Below, one piece after another: positions 1-5,172 of a DNA stretch of 5,172 bases. Location: positions 1 through 5,172 of the forward strand of contig JABUEV010000212.1 in the NCBI GenBank assembly GCA_013314865.1. Direction: 5' to 3'. The notes under the pieces were generated by a model that was given only the letters and a program-made list of their open reading frames with translations, was not told where the DNA came from and did no database searches. The DNA is from Bacteroidales bacterium (GTDB taxonomy: Bacteria > Bacteroidota > Bacteroidia > Bacteroidales > VadinHA17). Position 1 is the stretch's first letter; every line of letters begins with the position of its first letter. The position numbers and the translations under genes were made by a program.

Positions 1-178
1 TTGTCACCATTTCAGATGCAAGATTCACCGAGGCACTTGCAACACCTTCCTGACTGCCCAATTTTTTTTCAATATTCAGGGCACATGAAGCACACGACAT
101 TCCTGTAACCGGGAACTGTCTGACGGTAAGCTTCCCGTGTCGCACATTTATTGTATTTTCAGAATTCGTGGCCATCAT
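1..178 (-). CDS. Heavy-metal (copper-type) P-type ATPase, N-terminal fragment (cut by left edge)
   Basis: Reading leftward from 178 gives 59 open codons to the window edge, so only the N-terminus is present. After a short polar leader, residues 26-32 read GMSCASC, the GMxCxxC metal-binding loop of the heavy-metal-associated (HMA) domain. It is followed by the typical helix (ALNIEKKLGSQEGVASASVN), the expected HMA spacing. In this family an N-terminal HMA domain of this kind normally precedes the membrane pump core, which uses ATP to export Cu(I) or a similar soft metal across the inner membrane. The pump core (TGE, CPC, DKTG motifs) is not in the window, so a free-standing copper chaperone or another HMA protein is possible, although the leader before the domain favours the ATPase. 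Two adjacent in-frame ATG codons (178 and 175) can both serve as start. There is no clear Shine-Dalgarno. The gene is divergent from the VOC gene at 333. Confidence 0.8.
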   Translation of the reverse strand, partial: MMATNSENTINVRHGKLTVRQFPVTGMSCASCALNIEKKLGSQEGVASASVNLASEMVT

Positions 179-287
179 TCGGAACAATCTTAATAAACAA
201 CAATGTATGTATTTGATTGTTTAAATTATTGTTAAGTAAATTAAACTATCAACGGGAAACAGGATACCAATGTAGCACCATATTTCT

Positions 288-295
288 TACCTTTG
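288..295 (+). promoter_or_regulatory. Candidate Bacteroidota -7 promoter element for the VOC-yqeY pair
   Basis: The octamer TACCTTTG matches the Bacteroidota housekeeping -7 consensus TAnnTTTG. It lies 37 bp before the ATG at 333, which would give a leader of about 30 nt. I see no convincing -33 TTTG partner, so the call rests on the -7 match and its position. Confidence 0.45.
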
Positions 296-332
296 GTTTC
301 AAAGTTACAATCTCACTTAAAAATCTGATATC

Positions 333-863
333 ATGAAAAAGATACTTTTCGTAATTGCATTGATTACCTTATCCGGCATTTCATTAAGAAGCCAGGAAAA
401 TACAGCCGGAACCGGCAAAGTTTTGACAAATGCGACTGTCGCGCAGGTAGCGGTAGTGGTGAGGGATATTGACAAAGCCCGTAATGAATGGGCAAAGGTG
501 CTGGGGGTGCAAGCTCCCGAAGTCAGTATAGCTGAATCCCATCCTTCAAGACCGACATTATACAGGGGGAGTCCTACCGATTCAAAGGCAAAACTTGCCT
601 TTCTCAGAATGGACAACCTGCAGATAGAGCTCATTGAACCTATGGGAGGCAAAAGCACCTGGCAGGAATTCCTCGACACTTACGGTGAAGGGATTCATCA
701 TATTGCATTTAACGTGAAAGACATAAACGGAATGGAAAAGAATTTTGAACTGCGGGGCATGCCTACTGTAATGAGCGGCGGATGGGACGGCGGAGCCTAC
801 AGTTACATTGATGCCACAAAACAACTTGGATGTGTCCTTGAACTTCTTGAAAACTTCAGATAA
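333..863 (+). CDS. Exported VOC-superfamily protein (glyoxalase / methylmalonyl-CoA epimerase-like)
   Basis: This 176-residue protein starts with a signal-peptide-like segment (MKK, then hydrophobic residues 4-18). Cleavage is likely near S20/Q21, and there is no lipobox cysteine, so it is probably periplasmic. From about residue 36 it is a two-module vicinal-oxygen-chelate fold: VAQVAVVVRDIDKA opens module 1, NLQIELIEP closes it, GIHHIAFNVKDI opens module 2 and GCVLELLE ends it. By analogy with methylmalonyl-CoA epimerase, the metal ligands would be Q38, Q97, H123 and E170. Q38 sits where the family usually has His, so the first ligand is altered. Family members catalyse epimerisation, glyoxalase or ring-cleavage reactions; the substrate here cannot be named. 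An exported form is unusual, since true methylmalonyl-CoA epimerase acts in the cytoplasm on a CoA ester. The ATG at 333 is chosen because it begins the signal peptide. yqeY follows after 29 bp on the same strand. Confidence 0.85.
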   Translation: MKKILFVIALITLSGISLRSQENTAGTGKVLTNATVAQVAVVVRDIDKARNEWAKVLGVQAPEVSIAESHPSRPTLYRGSPTDSKAKLAFLRMDNLQIELIEPMGGKSTWQEFLDTYGEGIHHIAFNVKDINGMEKNFELRGMPTVMSGGWDGGAYSYIDATKQLGCVLELLENFR

Positions 864-892
864 GATTATTTTAAACTTTAATAACTAATAAC

Positions 893-1342
893 ATGTCGTT
901 GACAGAAAAAATAGCTGCGGATCTTATTTCGGCAATGAAATCAAAGGAGACGGTTGCCCTTGAAGCTCTCAGGGCTGCCAAAACAGCTTTTCTGCTGGCA
1001 AAATCTGAAAAAGGGCCCGATGCAGTCCTTACCGCTGAAGAGGAATTGAAAATAATTCAACGGCTGGTAAAGCAAAGAAGGGAGTCCGCTGAAATATACA
1101 GGGAGCAGAACCGGCCGGACCTTTATGAGAGAGAGGTTGCCGAGGCTGACGTACTTGAAAAATACCTTCCGGCAAAAATGAGCGATGAGGAATTGACCAC
1201 TGCTGTAAGGGCAATCATAGAACGCACAGGAGCAAAATCACTTGCCGACATGGGAAAAGTGATGGGGATTGCCGTTAAGGAGCTTGCCGGAAAAGCTGAC
1301 GGGAAAGATATTTCAGCAAAGGTTAAACAGCTTCTTGGTTAG
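893..1342 (+). CDS. yqeY: GatB/YqeY domain-containing protein
   Basis: This complete protein of 149 residues is of the usual length for the free-standing YqeY family. Hallmarks are the helical N-terminus (LTEKIAADLISAMKSKE, then ALEALRAAKTA), the central QRRESAEIYREQNRPDL and EVAEADVLEKYLPAKMSDEEL segments (about residues 61-101), and the C-terminal SLADMGKVMG ... GKADGKDIS ... VKQLLG (about 116-149). The domain is homologous to the C-terminal, tRNA-interacting part of GatB in the Asp/Glu-tRNA amidotransferase. The role of the stand-alone protein is not settled; a link to tRNA or amidotransferase function is inferred from homology. It is cytoplasmic, with no signal or membrane segment. The start is the first ATG after the upstream stop, and no Shine-Dalgarno is seen, as is common in Bacteroidota. 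It probably shares the promoter of the VOC gene. It converges with the DUF1846 gene, with 82 bp between the two stop codons. Confidence 0.95.
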   Translation: MSLTEKIAADLISAMKSKETVALEALRAAKTAFLLAKSEKGPDAVLTAEEELKIIQRLVKQRRESAEIYREQNRPDLYEREVAEADVLEKYLPAKMSDEELTTAVRAIIERTGAKSLADMGKVMGIAVKELAGKADGKDISAKVKQLLG

Positions 1343-1424
1343 TAATGCCAACATAGTCTGATGATTAAGACTTAGCAGGATAAACTTCTTCTTAGTCAGA
1401 GCGAGAGGGAATCAGTAGATTCTG

Positions 1425-2951
1425 TCAGTCACTGATAAAAAGATTTTTGCCGGAATATTCCGGATCACAGGTCAGGTTTACCTTTAATTTACGCCACCCT
1501 GCCTCATCTCCTGGTGTGGGAATATGGGTCAGATGCACTTCACAGTCGCGCAAAAGCTTAAGGTTCTCAAGTGCCATCTTTGCAGCCGGATTGGATAAAG
1601 CGCTTATTCCGAGCACTATAAGTGTCTCGTCAACATCGAGGCTTACCATTTTGCCGTCAAGGATATCTTTTTTGAGGTGTGTCACCGAGTCAATGATATT
1701 TACCGGAAGGAGATAGAGTTTGTCAGGCAGTCCTGCCAGATGCTTGGCTGCATTAAGAATCAGGCTTGATGAAGCCTGGAGAAGCGGTGAATTTTTGCCT
1801 GTAATAATTGTACCGTCGTGCAGTTCGATTGCGGCACCGCTGAAGATGCCGTCATTGCCTTTACCGCAATTCCTGGCTTCTTCAGCAGCCTTACGGGCAG
1901 GTATCACAACCCGTCTGTCAGTCACATCAGCTCCGGCCTTTTCCATAATCTGGTTCATCCTGTCAAGTGTTTCCTTCTCCACAAGGCCCATGGCATACTC
2001 AACCGCGCATCTGAAATATCTCCGGATTATTTCCTGGTACGAAGCTTCCTTTATCACATCATGGTTCACAATCCCTGTACTTGCCCTGTTGACACCCATG
2101 TCGGTGGGCGACTGATACATTGTTTCACCGCCAGTTATCTTTTCAATAATTCTTTTAAGAAGGTGAAAAGCCTCGATATCCCGATTATAATTTACGGTCT
2201 TTATATTGTAAGCCTTAAGGTGATGTTCATCAATGAGAACCCTGTCCTCAAGGTCAACCGTTGCAGCTTCATAGGCAAGATTTACCATGTGGTCAACGGG
2301 AAGATCCCAGATAGGGAATGTTTCAAACTTGGCATAACCGGCTTTAACGCCTCTTTTATAATCGTGGTAAAGATTGCAGAGGCAGGTTGCCAGTTTGCCA
2401 CTGCCAGGTCCAGGACCGGTGACCACAACTATTGGCTTTGAAGTTTCAATGTATGGATTGGCGCCATATCCAAGATCACTCACAATCAGATCAACATCAG
2501 CAGGATAGCCTTTAATAGGATAATGCAGGTAAACCTTTATGCCTCTTAACTGCAGTTTGTTTCTGAAGAGCTTAACCGGTGCCTGGTTTTCATACCGGGT
2601 TATCACCACTGCCCTTATATCTATACCCCATTCCCGGAAGTCATCAATGGTTTTCATTGCATCAACATCATAAGTGATGCCGAAATCTGCCCTGACCTTC
2701 TTTCTTTCAATAGCTCCTGCATGAATACAGAGAATGACATCAATCTTGTCTTTCAGTATTTGAAGAAGCCGCATCTTTACATTCGGATCAAAACCCGGCA
2801 AAACCCTTGATGCATGATAATCGTACAATATCTTCCCTCCAAATTCAAGATAGAGTTTCTGGTTAAACCTTTGAACTCTCTCAAGAATGGCAGATGTCTG
2901 TTCCTTAAGATACTTCTCACTGTCAAACCCTGTCCTCTTTGAAAAATCCAT
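1425..2951 (-). CDS. DUF1846 domain-containing protein
   Basis: This complete protein of 508 residues matches the DUF1846 family in length and along its whole sequence as I recall it. Recognisable conserved stretches are GFDSEKYLKEQ near the start, LYLEFGGKILYDYHASRVLPGF (residues 33-54), IERKKVRADFGITYD (81-95), VVTGPGPGSGK (176-186) with LYHDYKRGVKAGYAKFETFPIW just after (194-215), and NLAYEAATVDLED (224-236). A later part holds VIPARKAAEEARNCGKGNDGIFSGAA, and the C-terminal region carries SLDVDETLIVLGISALSNPAAKMALENL. The glycine-rich GPGPGSGK loop suggests nucleotide or phosphate binding but is not a canonical Walker A. Structures are known for the family, but its biochemical role is not established to my knowledge. 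The protein is probably cytoplasmic, with no signal or transmembrane segment. The ATG at 2951 is well supported by the Shine-Dalgarno at 2960-2966. The gene stands alone between a convergent neighbour and a repeat-rich spacer. Confidence 0.93.
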   Translation of the reverse strand: MDFSKRTGFDSEKYLKEQTSAILERVQRFNQKLYLEFGGKILYDYHASRVLPGFDPNVKMRLLQILKDKIDVILCIHAGAIERKKVRADFGITYDVDAMKTIDDFREWGIDIRAVVITRYENQAPVKLFRNKLQLRGIKVYLHYPIKGYPADVDLIVSDLGYGANPYIETSKPIVVVTGPGPGSGKLATCLCNLYHDYKRGVKAGYAKFETFPIWDLPVDHMVNLAYEAATVDLEDRVLIDEHHLKAYNIKTVNYNRDIEAFHLLKRIIEKITGGETMYQSPTDMGVNRASTGIVNHDVIKEASYQEIIRRYFRCAVEYAMGLVEKETLDRMNQIMEKAGADVTDRRVVIPARKAAEEARNCGKGNDGIFSGAAIELHDGTIITGKNSPLLQASSSLILNAAKHLAGLPDKLYLLPVNIIDSVTHLKKDILDGKMVSLDVDETLIVLGISALSNPAAKMALENLKLLRDCEVHLTHIPTPGDEAGWRKLKVNLTCDPEYSGKNLFISD

Positions 2952-2959
2952 TACTCAAT

Positions 2960-2966
2960 CCTTCCT
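2960..2966 (-). promoter_or_regulatory. Strong Shine-Dalgarno before the DUF1846 gene
   Basis: On the minus strand AGGAAGG lies 8 nt before the ATG at 2951. It is the only clear purine-rich ribosome-binding site in this window and fixes the start of the DUF1846 gene. The other genes show none, as is common in Bacteroidota. Confidence 0.6.
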
Positions 2967-3040
2967 GATTTCTTAGTCTGAAATAAAAGCTCAATATTAA
3001 GAAAATTTCAATTCCGGTATTCTTTTTTTCTAAGTTGTGC

Positions 3041-3120
3041 TTCCGCTTCCCGCCTTTGCCGACCTTCGGTCAGCTCCGGCGGGCAAAGTGCGGAACTGAC
3101 TCACTACGTTCGTCAGAGTC
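3041..3120. repeat. GC-rich complex inverted repeat (REP/MITE-like, non-coding)
   Basis: This stretch is much more GC-rich than the flanking spacer and is full of nested complementary arms. TTCCGC (3041-3046) pairs with GCGGAA (3090-3095). CTTTGCC (3054-3060) pairs with GGCAAAG (3082-3088), or alternatively CCCGCC (3049-3054) with GGCGGG (3078-3083). GACC (3061-3064) pairs with GGTC (3068-3071) around a 3-nt loop. A second unit follows, where CTGAC (3096-3100) can pair with GTCAG (3112-3116), or GACTC (3099-3103) with GAGTC (3116-3120). No T-tract follows on either strand, so it does not look like a simple intrinsic terminator. It is probably a dispersed intergenic repeat; this is inference, since copies elsewhere cannot be seen. 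Confidence 0.6.
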
Positions 3121-3248
3121 GTTTAGTCCCTTCGTCTCTTAGTCCCTTAGTCACTACGTCACTTCGTCACTTCGTCCCTTTGTCTCTCCGTCCCTATGTC
3201 ACTTCGTCCCTTCGTCCCTTTGTCTCTCCGTCCCTATGTCACTTCGTC
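3121..3248. repeat. Degenerate 8-bp tandem repeat array, 16 units
   Basis: The 128 bp divide without gaps into sixteen 8-mers that all end in GTC, with variants such as acttcgtc, ccttcgtc, cctttgtc, tctccgtc, cctatgtc and ccttagtc. A higher-order pattern is present: the five units at 3169-3208 are repeated at 3209-3248 with one difference in 40 bp, which points to a recent segmental duplication within the array. A possible further degenerate unit (tcagagtc) precedes it at 3113-3120, inside the inverted-repeat block. The right end overlaps the last codons and the stop of the AlbA_2 gene. Units are contiguous with no unique spacers, so this is not a CRISPR array. Confidence 0.9.
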
Positions 3249-3886
3249 TCAACCGCATCCTTGTTAAGTTCGTAAGAAAATCCCTTCTCAGATGCGTTCA
3301 TAACCAACACCTTAAACAATATAAGATTTGCAATTATAGCCTCAGCCCGGTAGGATGATATACTTGCAATCTTTTTGAACTTTGAGATTGTAATTGAACC
3401 ATTATTTTTTAAATAGTCCATGAGCAAGTTTTCCGTCTTACCAAATTTTACCATCACCCCTTTCTTCTTTCCTTCCTTTCTCCAGACCTGAAGAAGCACC
3501 CTGTTAGCTAAAAGGTTCTGGTCGTTATGCCTGAAATAAGTGATCCATCTGCCTTTTTCATCCTTTACCTGGTAAGGTCTTTTATCTCCTTTTTCAACCT
3601 GGACTTCGACAATTGTTTTTTCTCCTGCGTAATGCTGTTTCAGGCTGTATTTTATTTCGGGTCTGCAATACAGAACCGCGGCTGTCTCTACCATGTAAAT
3701 TTCCTCGTCCGACTGAACACCTGCTATACTGCCATTGTCCCTTACGCCTATCAGGATCTTGCCACCGTCGCTGTTTGAAAAAGCTACGAGTGTCCTTGCT
3801 ATCTTCCTGCTGTCGGAAACACAAAACTTGAAATCAAGCTGTTGATTTTCCCCTCCTTCTATCAGCTCCCGCAAATATCTGGTCAT
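3239..3886 (-). CDS. AlbA_2 (Schlafen-type) putative DNA-binding protein
   Basis: This complete protein of 215 residues starts with an AlbA_2 domain (about residues 1-135). Signature segments are EGGENQQLDFK (10-20), KIARTLVAFSNSDGGKILIGVRDNGSIAGV (28-57), the region around CRPEI (74-78), and KGRWITYFRHNDQNLLA (111-127). The C-terminal part (about 148-208) looks like a winged-helix segment: TENLLMDYLKNNGSITISKF, then KKIASISSYRAEAIIANLILFKVLVM. Many relatives are larger and carry a helicase or long regulator C-terminus; this is a short form. Such proteins are generally taken to be transcriptional regulators or nucleic-acid binders, and no target is known here. It is cytoplasmic. The last residues ETK and the TGA come from the 8-bp repeat array, so the C-terminus may have been rewritten by it. 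The ATG at 3886 directly precedes the conserved domain; no Shine-Dalgarno is seen. It is divergent from the cupin gene. Confidence 0.85.
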   Translation of the reverse strand: MTRYLRELIEGGENQQLDFKFCVSDSRKIARTLVAFSNSDGGKILIGVRDNGSIAGVQSDEEIYMVETAAVLYCRPEIKYSLKQHYAGEKTIVEVQVEKGDKRPYQVKDEKGRWITYFRHNDQNLLANRVLLQVWRKEGKKKGVMVKFGKTENLLMDYLKNNGSITISKFKKIASISSYRAEAIIANLILFKVLVMNASEKGFSYELNKDAVETK

Positions 3887-3994
3887 ATTTCTGAAATTTA
3901 GAAATACCCGGAGTCACTCTTCCTATCCGGTAAATTTGATTATTAAATACTATGGAATTAAATGCGCCGGTTAAACTGCTTTAATATTCTCTGC

Positions 3995-4002
3995 CAAAAA
4001 TA
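3995..4002 (-). promoter_or_regulatory. Candidate -7 promoter element for the AlbA_2 gene
   Basis: On the minus strand this reads TATTTTTG, matching the Bacteroidota TAnnTTTG -7 consensus. It would give a leader of about 100 nt before the ATG at 3886. No clear -33 element is visible, and the surrounding DNA is AT-rich, so a chance match is quite possible. Confidence 0.3.
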
Positions 4003-4003
4003 G

Positions 4004-4017
4004 TATTCATTTGAATA
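4004..4017. promoter_or_regulatory. Candidate palindromic operator
   Basis: TATTCA-TT-TGAATA is a perfect 6-bp inverted repeat with a 2-bp centre. It sits next to the minus-strand -7 candidate at 3995-4002, on the side where a -7/-33 spacer would be. This is a position where a dimeric repressor could act, in the divergent spacer between the AlbA_2 and cupin genes. Such AT-rich palindromes also arise by chance. Confidence 0.25.
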
Positions 4018-4143
4018 AGATACCATTTTCAGGTTCGTAATTTAAAAACAATAATTAAATTAATGCCTGTTAAACATTTTCTGAAGCACGGAAAACAAAA
4101 ACAAATAATTAATTGTCATTAAGAGTAAGTAATCCTGATAAAA

Positions 4144-4500
4144 ATGAAAATAAACGTCAATAAGGAAATCACATCTGCTGAGGTTCAGATGGAAGGAGCA
4201 AAGAATGTAAAAATGAAAATCCTCATTGGTTTGAAGGATGAATCGGACAATATCATAATGAGGCATTTTACAATCTCACCCGGAGGCAACACCCCGTACC
4301 ATCAGCATAATTATGAACATGTGATAAAGGTTGAAAAGAACAAGGGTATTGCTGTTGATGAGAACGGGGTTGAACACGAGGTCAAAGAGGGACAGAGTAT
4401 ATTTGTCAGGCCAAATGAAAAACACCAGTTCAGGAATCCTTTCAGTAACGATTTTGAATTCCTTTGCATCATTCCTAATCCTGAAAAGATCAAAAGCTGA
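4144..4500 (+). CDS. Small single-domain cupin protein (cupin_2 type)
   Basis: This complete protein of 118 residues is the usual size of a one-domain cupin. Motif 1 is PGGNTPYHQHNYEHVIKVEKNKG (residues 46-68), giving metal-ligand candidates H53, H55, E58 and H59. Motif 2 is EGQSIFVRPNEKHQFRNPF (82-100), with H94 as the last ligand and N98 in its conserved place. The fold is a metal-binding beta-barrel. Members range from isomerases and dioxygenases to simple ligand-binding proteins, and the substrate cannot be named here. The short hydrophilic N-terminus has no signal, so it is cytoplasmic. The ATG at 4144 is preceded by AT-rich sequence without a clear Shine-Dalgarno. The gene is monocistronic: divergent from AlbA_2 upstream and closed by the hairpin terminator at 4557. 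No neighbour gives a clue to its pathway. Confidence 0.9.
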   Translation: MKINVNKEITSAEVQMEGAKNVKMKILIGLKDESDNIIMRHFTISPGGNTPYHQHNYEHVIKVEKNKGIAVDENGVEHEVKEGQSIFVRPNEKHQFRNPFSNDFEFLCIIPNPEKIKS

Positions 4501-4556
4501 TATTTTAAGCCAAGAGTCCTTTATCTGCCGGCGTATGTGATTTAAGGAATTAACGG

Positions 4557-4586
4557 AACCCGGGCAACTGTACTCGCCCGGGTTTT
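4557..4586 (+). terminator. Intrinsic terminator after the cupin gene
   Basis: A perfect 9-bp stem, AACCCGGGC (4557-4565) with GCCCGGGTT (4576-4584), encloses a 10-nt loop and runs into TTTT on the plus strand. It lies about 56 bp after the cupin stop. It also begins right behind the stop of the minus-strand gene ending at 4586, so it may serve both convergent genes, but the minus-strand side lacks a T-tract. Confidence 0.85.
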
Positions 4587-5172
4587 CAGTGCGTGCGCAG
4601 GTACCAGTCGTTGTATTCTTTAATTATATCCTCGATATTGATGTTTTTGTATCCTTCCTGCTTATTTTCAATCTTCTTTGCAAGTTCAGGGTAGTCTCTT
4701 ACATAGTCTGCCATGTTTTTGCTGAATTTCATCAGGAACTTCAATCCAAACTCAAACAGCTCCGTATCACCCTTTTTCATGGCAAACTCATCTGTCCAAA
4801 GTTCATCTTCTTCAAGCAGGATGGCTTTGGCAAGATCCGAAAGAGAAATCTTGTCCCAGTATGCCACCTTAGTCCTGTCCTCGTCATAATACCATACATA
4901 ATATTTTATCGGGCCGTTCACCTTTCTCATAATGAAATTATCGGCATGAGTGCTGTTGGTAAACATGCGGTGAAAACTCTCATAATACCGTGGACCAACC
5001 TGATAGGCTTTCAGTTCCTTAGGGGTATATTTCACACGAGTTTCACGGTTGTTTGTGTCGGTGTACAGGAAGGTCATCCTCTGGTTCAGCCAAAGGTTGG
5101 TATTAAGCACATACCCTTTCAAAGTGTCACCTTTGACAGTTATCACATATCCGGGGTGAAAGCTTCCCCGCT
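4586..5172 (-). CDS. Uncharacterised, probably exported protein, C-terminal part (cut by right edge)
   Basis: I do not recognise a named domain. The reading frame stays open to the right edge: upstream of a GTG at 5146 it continues in frame as RGSFHPGY, giving about 194 visible residues. The segment HPGYVITVKGDTLKGYVL resembles the start of the mature part of small secreted Bacteroidota proteins of unknown function, where a signal peptide would come just before it. The GTG at 5146 is therefore not the likely start; the real one lies beyond the window. The visible part is rich in Tyr, Trp and Lys, with YTPKELKAYQV and GPIKYYVWYYDEDRTKVAYW suggesting beta structure. It then becomes charged and helical (FGLKFLMKFSKNMADYVRDYPELAKKIENKQEGY) and ends IIKEYNDWYLRTH. 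No catalytic motif or membrane helix is seen. It converges with the cupin gene and ends against the shared hairpin. Confidence 0.75.
   Translation of the reverse strand, partial: RGSFHPGYVITVKGDTLKGYVLNTNLWLNQRMTFLYTDTNNRETRVKYTPKELKAYQVGPRYYESFHRMFTNSTHADNFIMRKVNGPIKYYVWYYDEDRTKVAYWDKISLSDLAKAILLEEDELWTDEFAMKKGDTELFEFGLKFLMKFSKNMADYVRDYPELAKKIENKQEGYKNINIEDIIKEYNDWYLRTH

Noticed and set aside
300..307. Minus-strand TAACTTTG as the promoter of the metal ATPase gene
   Set aside because: It matches the -7 consensus but lies about 120 bp from the start with no -33 partner, in AT-rich DNA where chance matches are common.
317..824. Minus-strand open frames opposite the VOC gene
   Set aside because: Shadows of a well-supported VOC-fold gene; low-complexity Ser/Leu-rich translations without recognisable domains.
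1411..1436. Terminator between yqeY and the DUF1846 gene (ATCAGT ... ACTGAT)
   Set aside because: Only a 6-bp AT-rich stem with a 14-nt loop and an A-rich rather than T-rich follow-up on the plus strand; too weak to call.
2394..2417. Walker A P-loop in the DUF1846 protein (GPGPGSGK, residues 179-186)
   Set aside because: The spacing does not fit GxxxxGK[ST] exactly and Leu follows the Lys, so a canonical NTPase P-loop is not supported.
1447..2441. Three plus-strand open frames (1447-1716, 1720-2115, 1818-2441)
   Set aside because: They are antisense to the DUF1846 gene, which shows family conservation along its whole length. Their own translations look like no known protein.
3121..3248. CRISPR array
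   Set aside because: Units are 8 bp and contiguous with no unique spacers, and there is no cas gene nearby.
3527..3831. Small open frames within the AlbA_2 gene on both strands
   Set aside because: They overlap the conserved AlbA_2 core, and their Cys/Arg-rich translations look like out-of-frame readings.
3908..3930. Hairpin CCGGA ... TCCGG upstream of the AlbA_2 gene
   Set aside because: A 5-bp stem with a 13-nt loop is within chance expectation and has no further support.

Overview
The window looks like a chromosomal piece of a member of the Bacteroidota, probably an environmental Bacteroidales relative. The reasons are weak or absent Shine-Dalgarno sequences before most starts, promoter-like TAnnTTTG (-7) elements, AT-rich spacers, and the protein families present. 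No taxon can be fixed from this window alone. It holds four complete genes with recognisable families, one complete gene of a family of unknown function, and two genes cut by the window edges. Most are housekeeping or stand-alone accessory genes with no clear shared pathway.

Layout: (1) 1-178, minus strand: the N-terminus of a heavy-metal (copper-type) P-type ATPase, recognised by an HMA GMSCASC metal-binding loop; the rest lies off the left edge. (2) 179-332: a divergent spacer with a good Bacteroidota -7 box for the rightward genes. (3) 333-1342, plus strand: a secreted VOC-fold (methylmalonyl-CoA epimerase/glyoxalase-like) protein followed 29 bp later by yqeY (GatB/YqeY domain), probably co-transcribed. 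(4) 1425-2951, minus strand and convergent with yqeY: a DUF1846 protein of 508 residues with a good Shine-Dalgarno. (5) 2952-3238: an intergenic block with a strongly structured GC-rich inverted repeat followed by a degenerate 8-bp tandem repeat array (16 units, 3121-3248). (6) 3239-3886, minus strand: an AlbA_2/Schlafen-type putative DNA-binding protein whose last codons and stop lie inside that array. (7) 3887-4143: a divergent AT-rich spacer with a candidate promoter and palindromic operator. (8) 4144-4500, plus strand: a small single-domain cupin, followed by a convincing hairpin terminator at 4557-4586. (9) 4586-5172, minus strand: the C-terminal part of an uncharacterised, probably exported protein whose true start lies beyond the right edge.

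No defence system, mobile element with a transposase, CRISPR array or RNA gene is visible. The most unusual feature is the 3041-3248 repeat block, which has no coding explanation and has become the 3' end of the neighbouring gene. I do not see evidence for a new multi-gene system.
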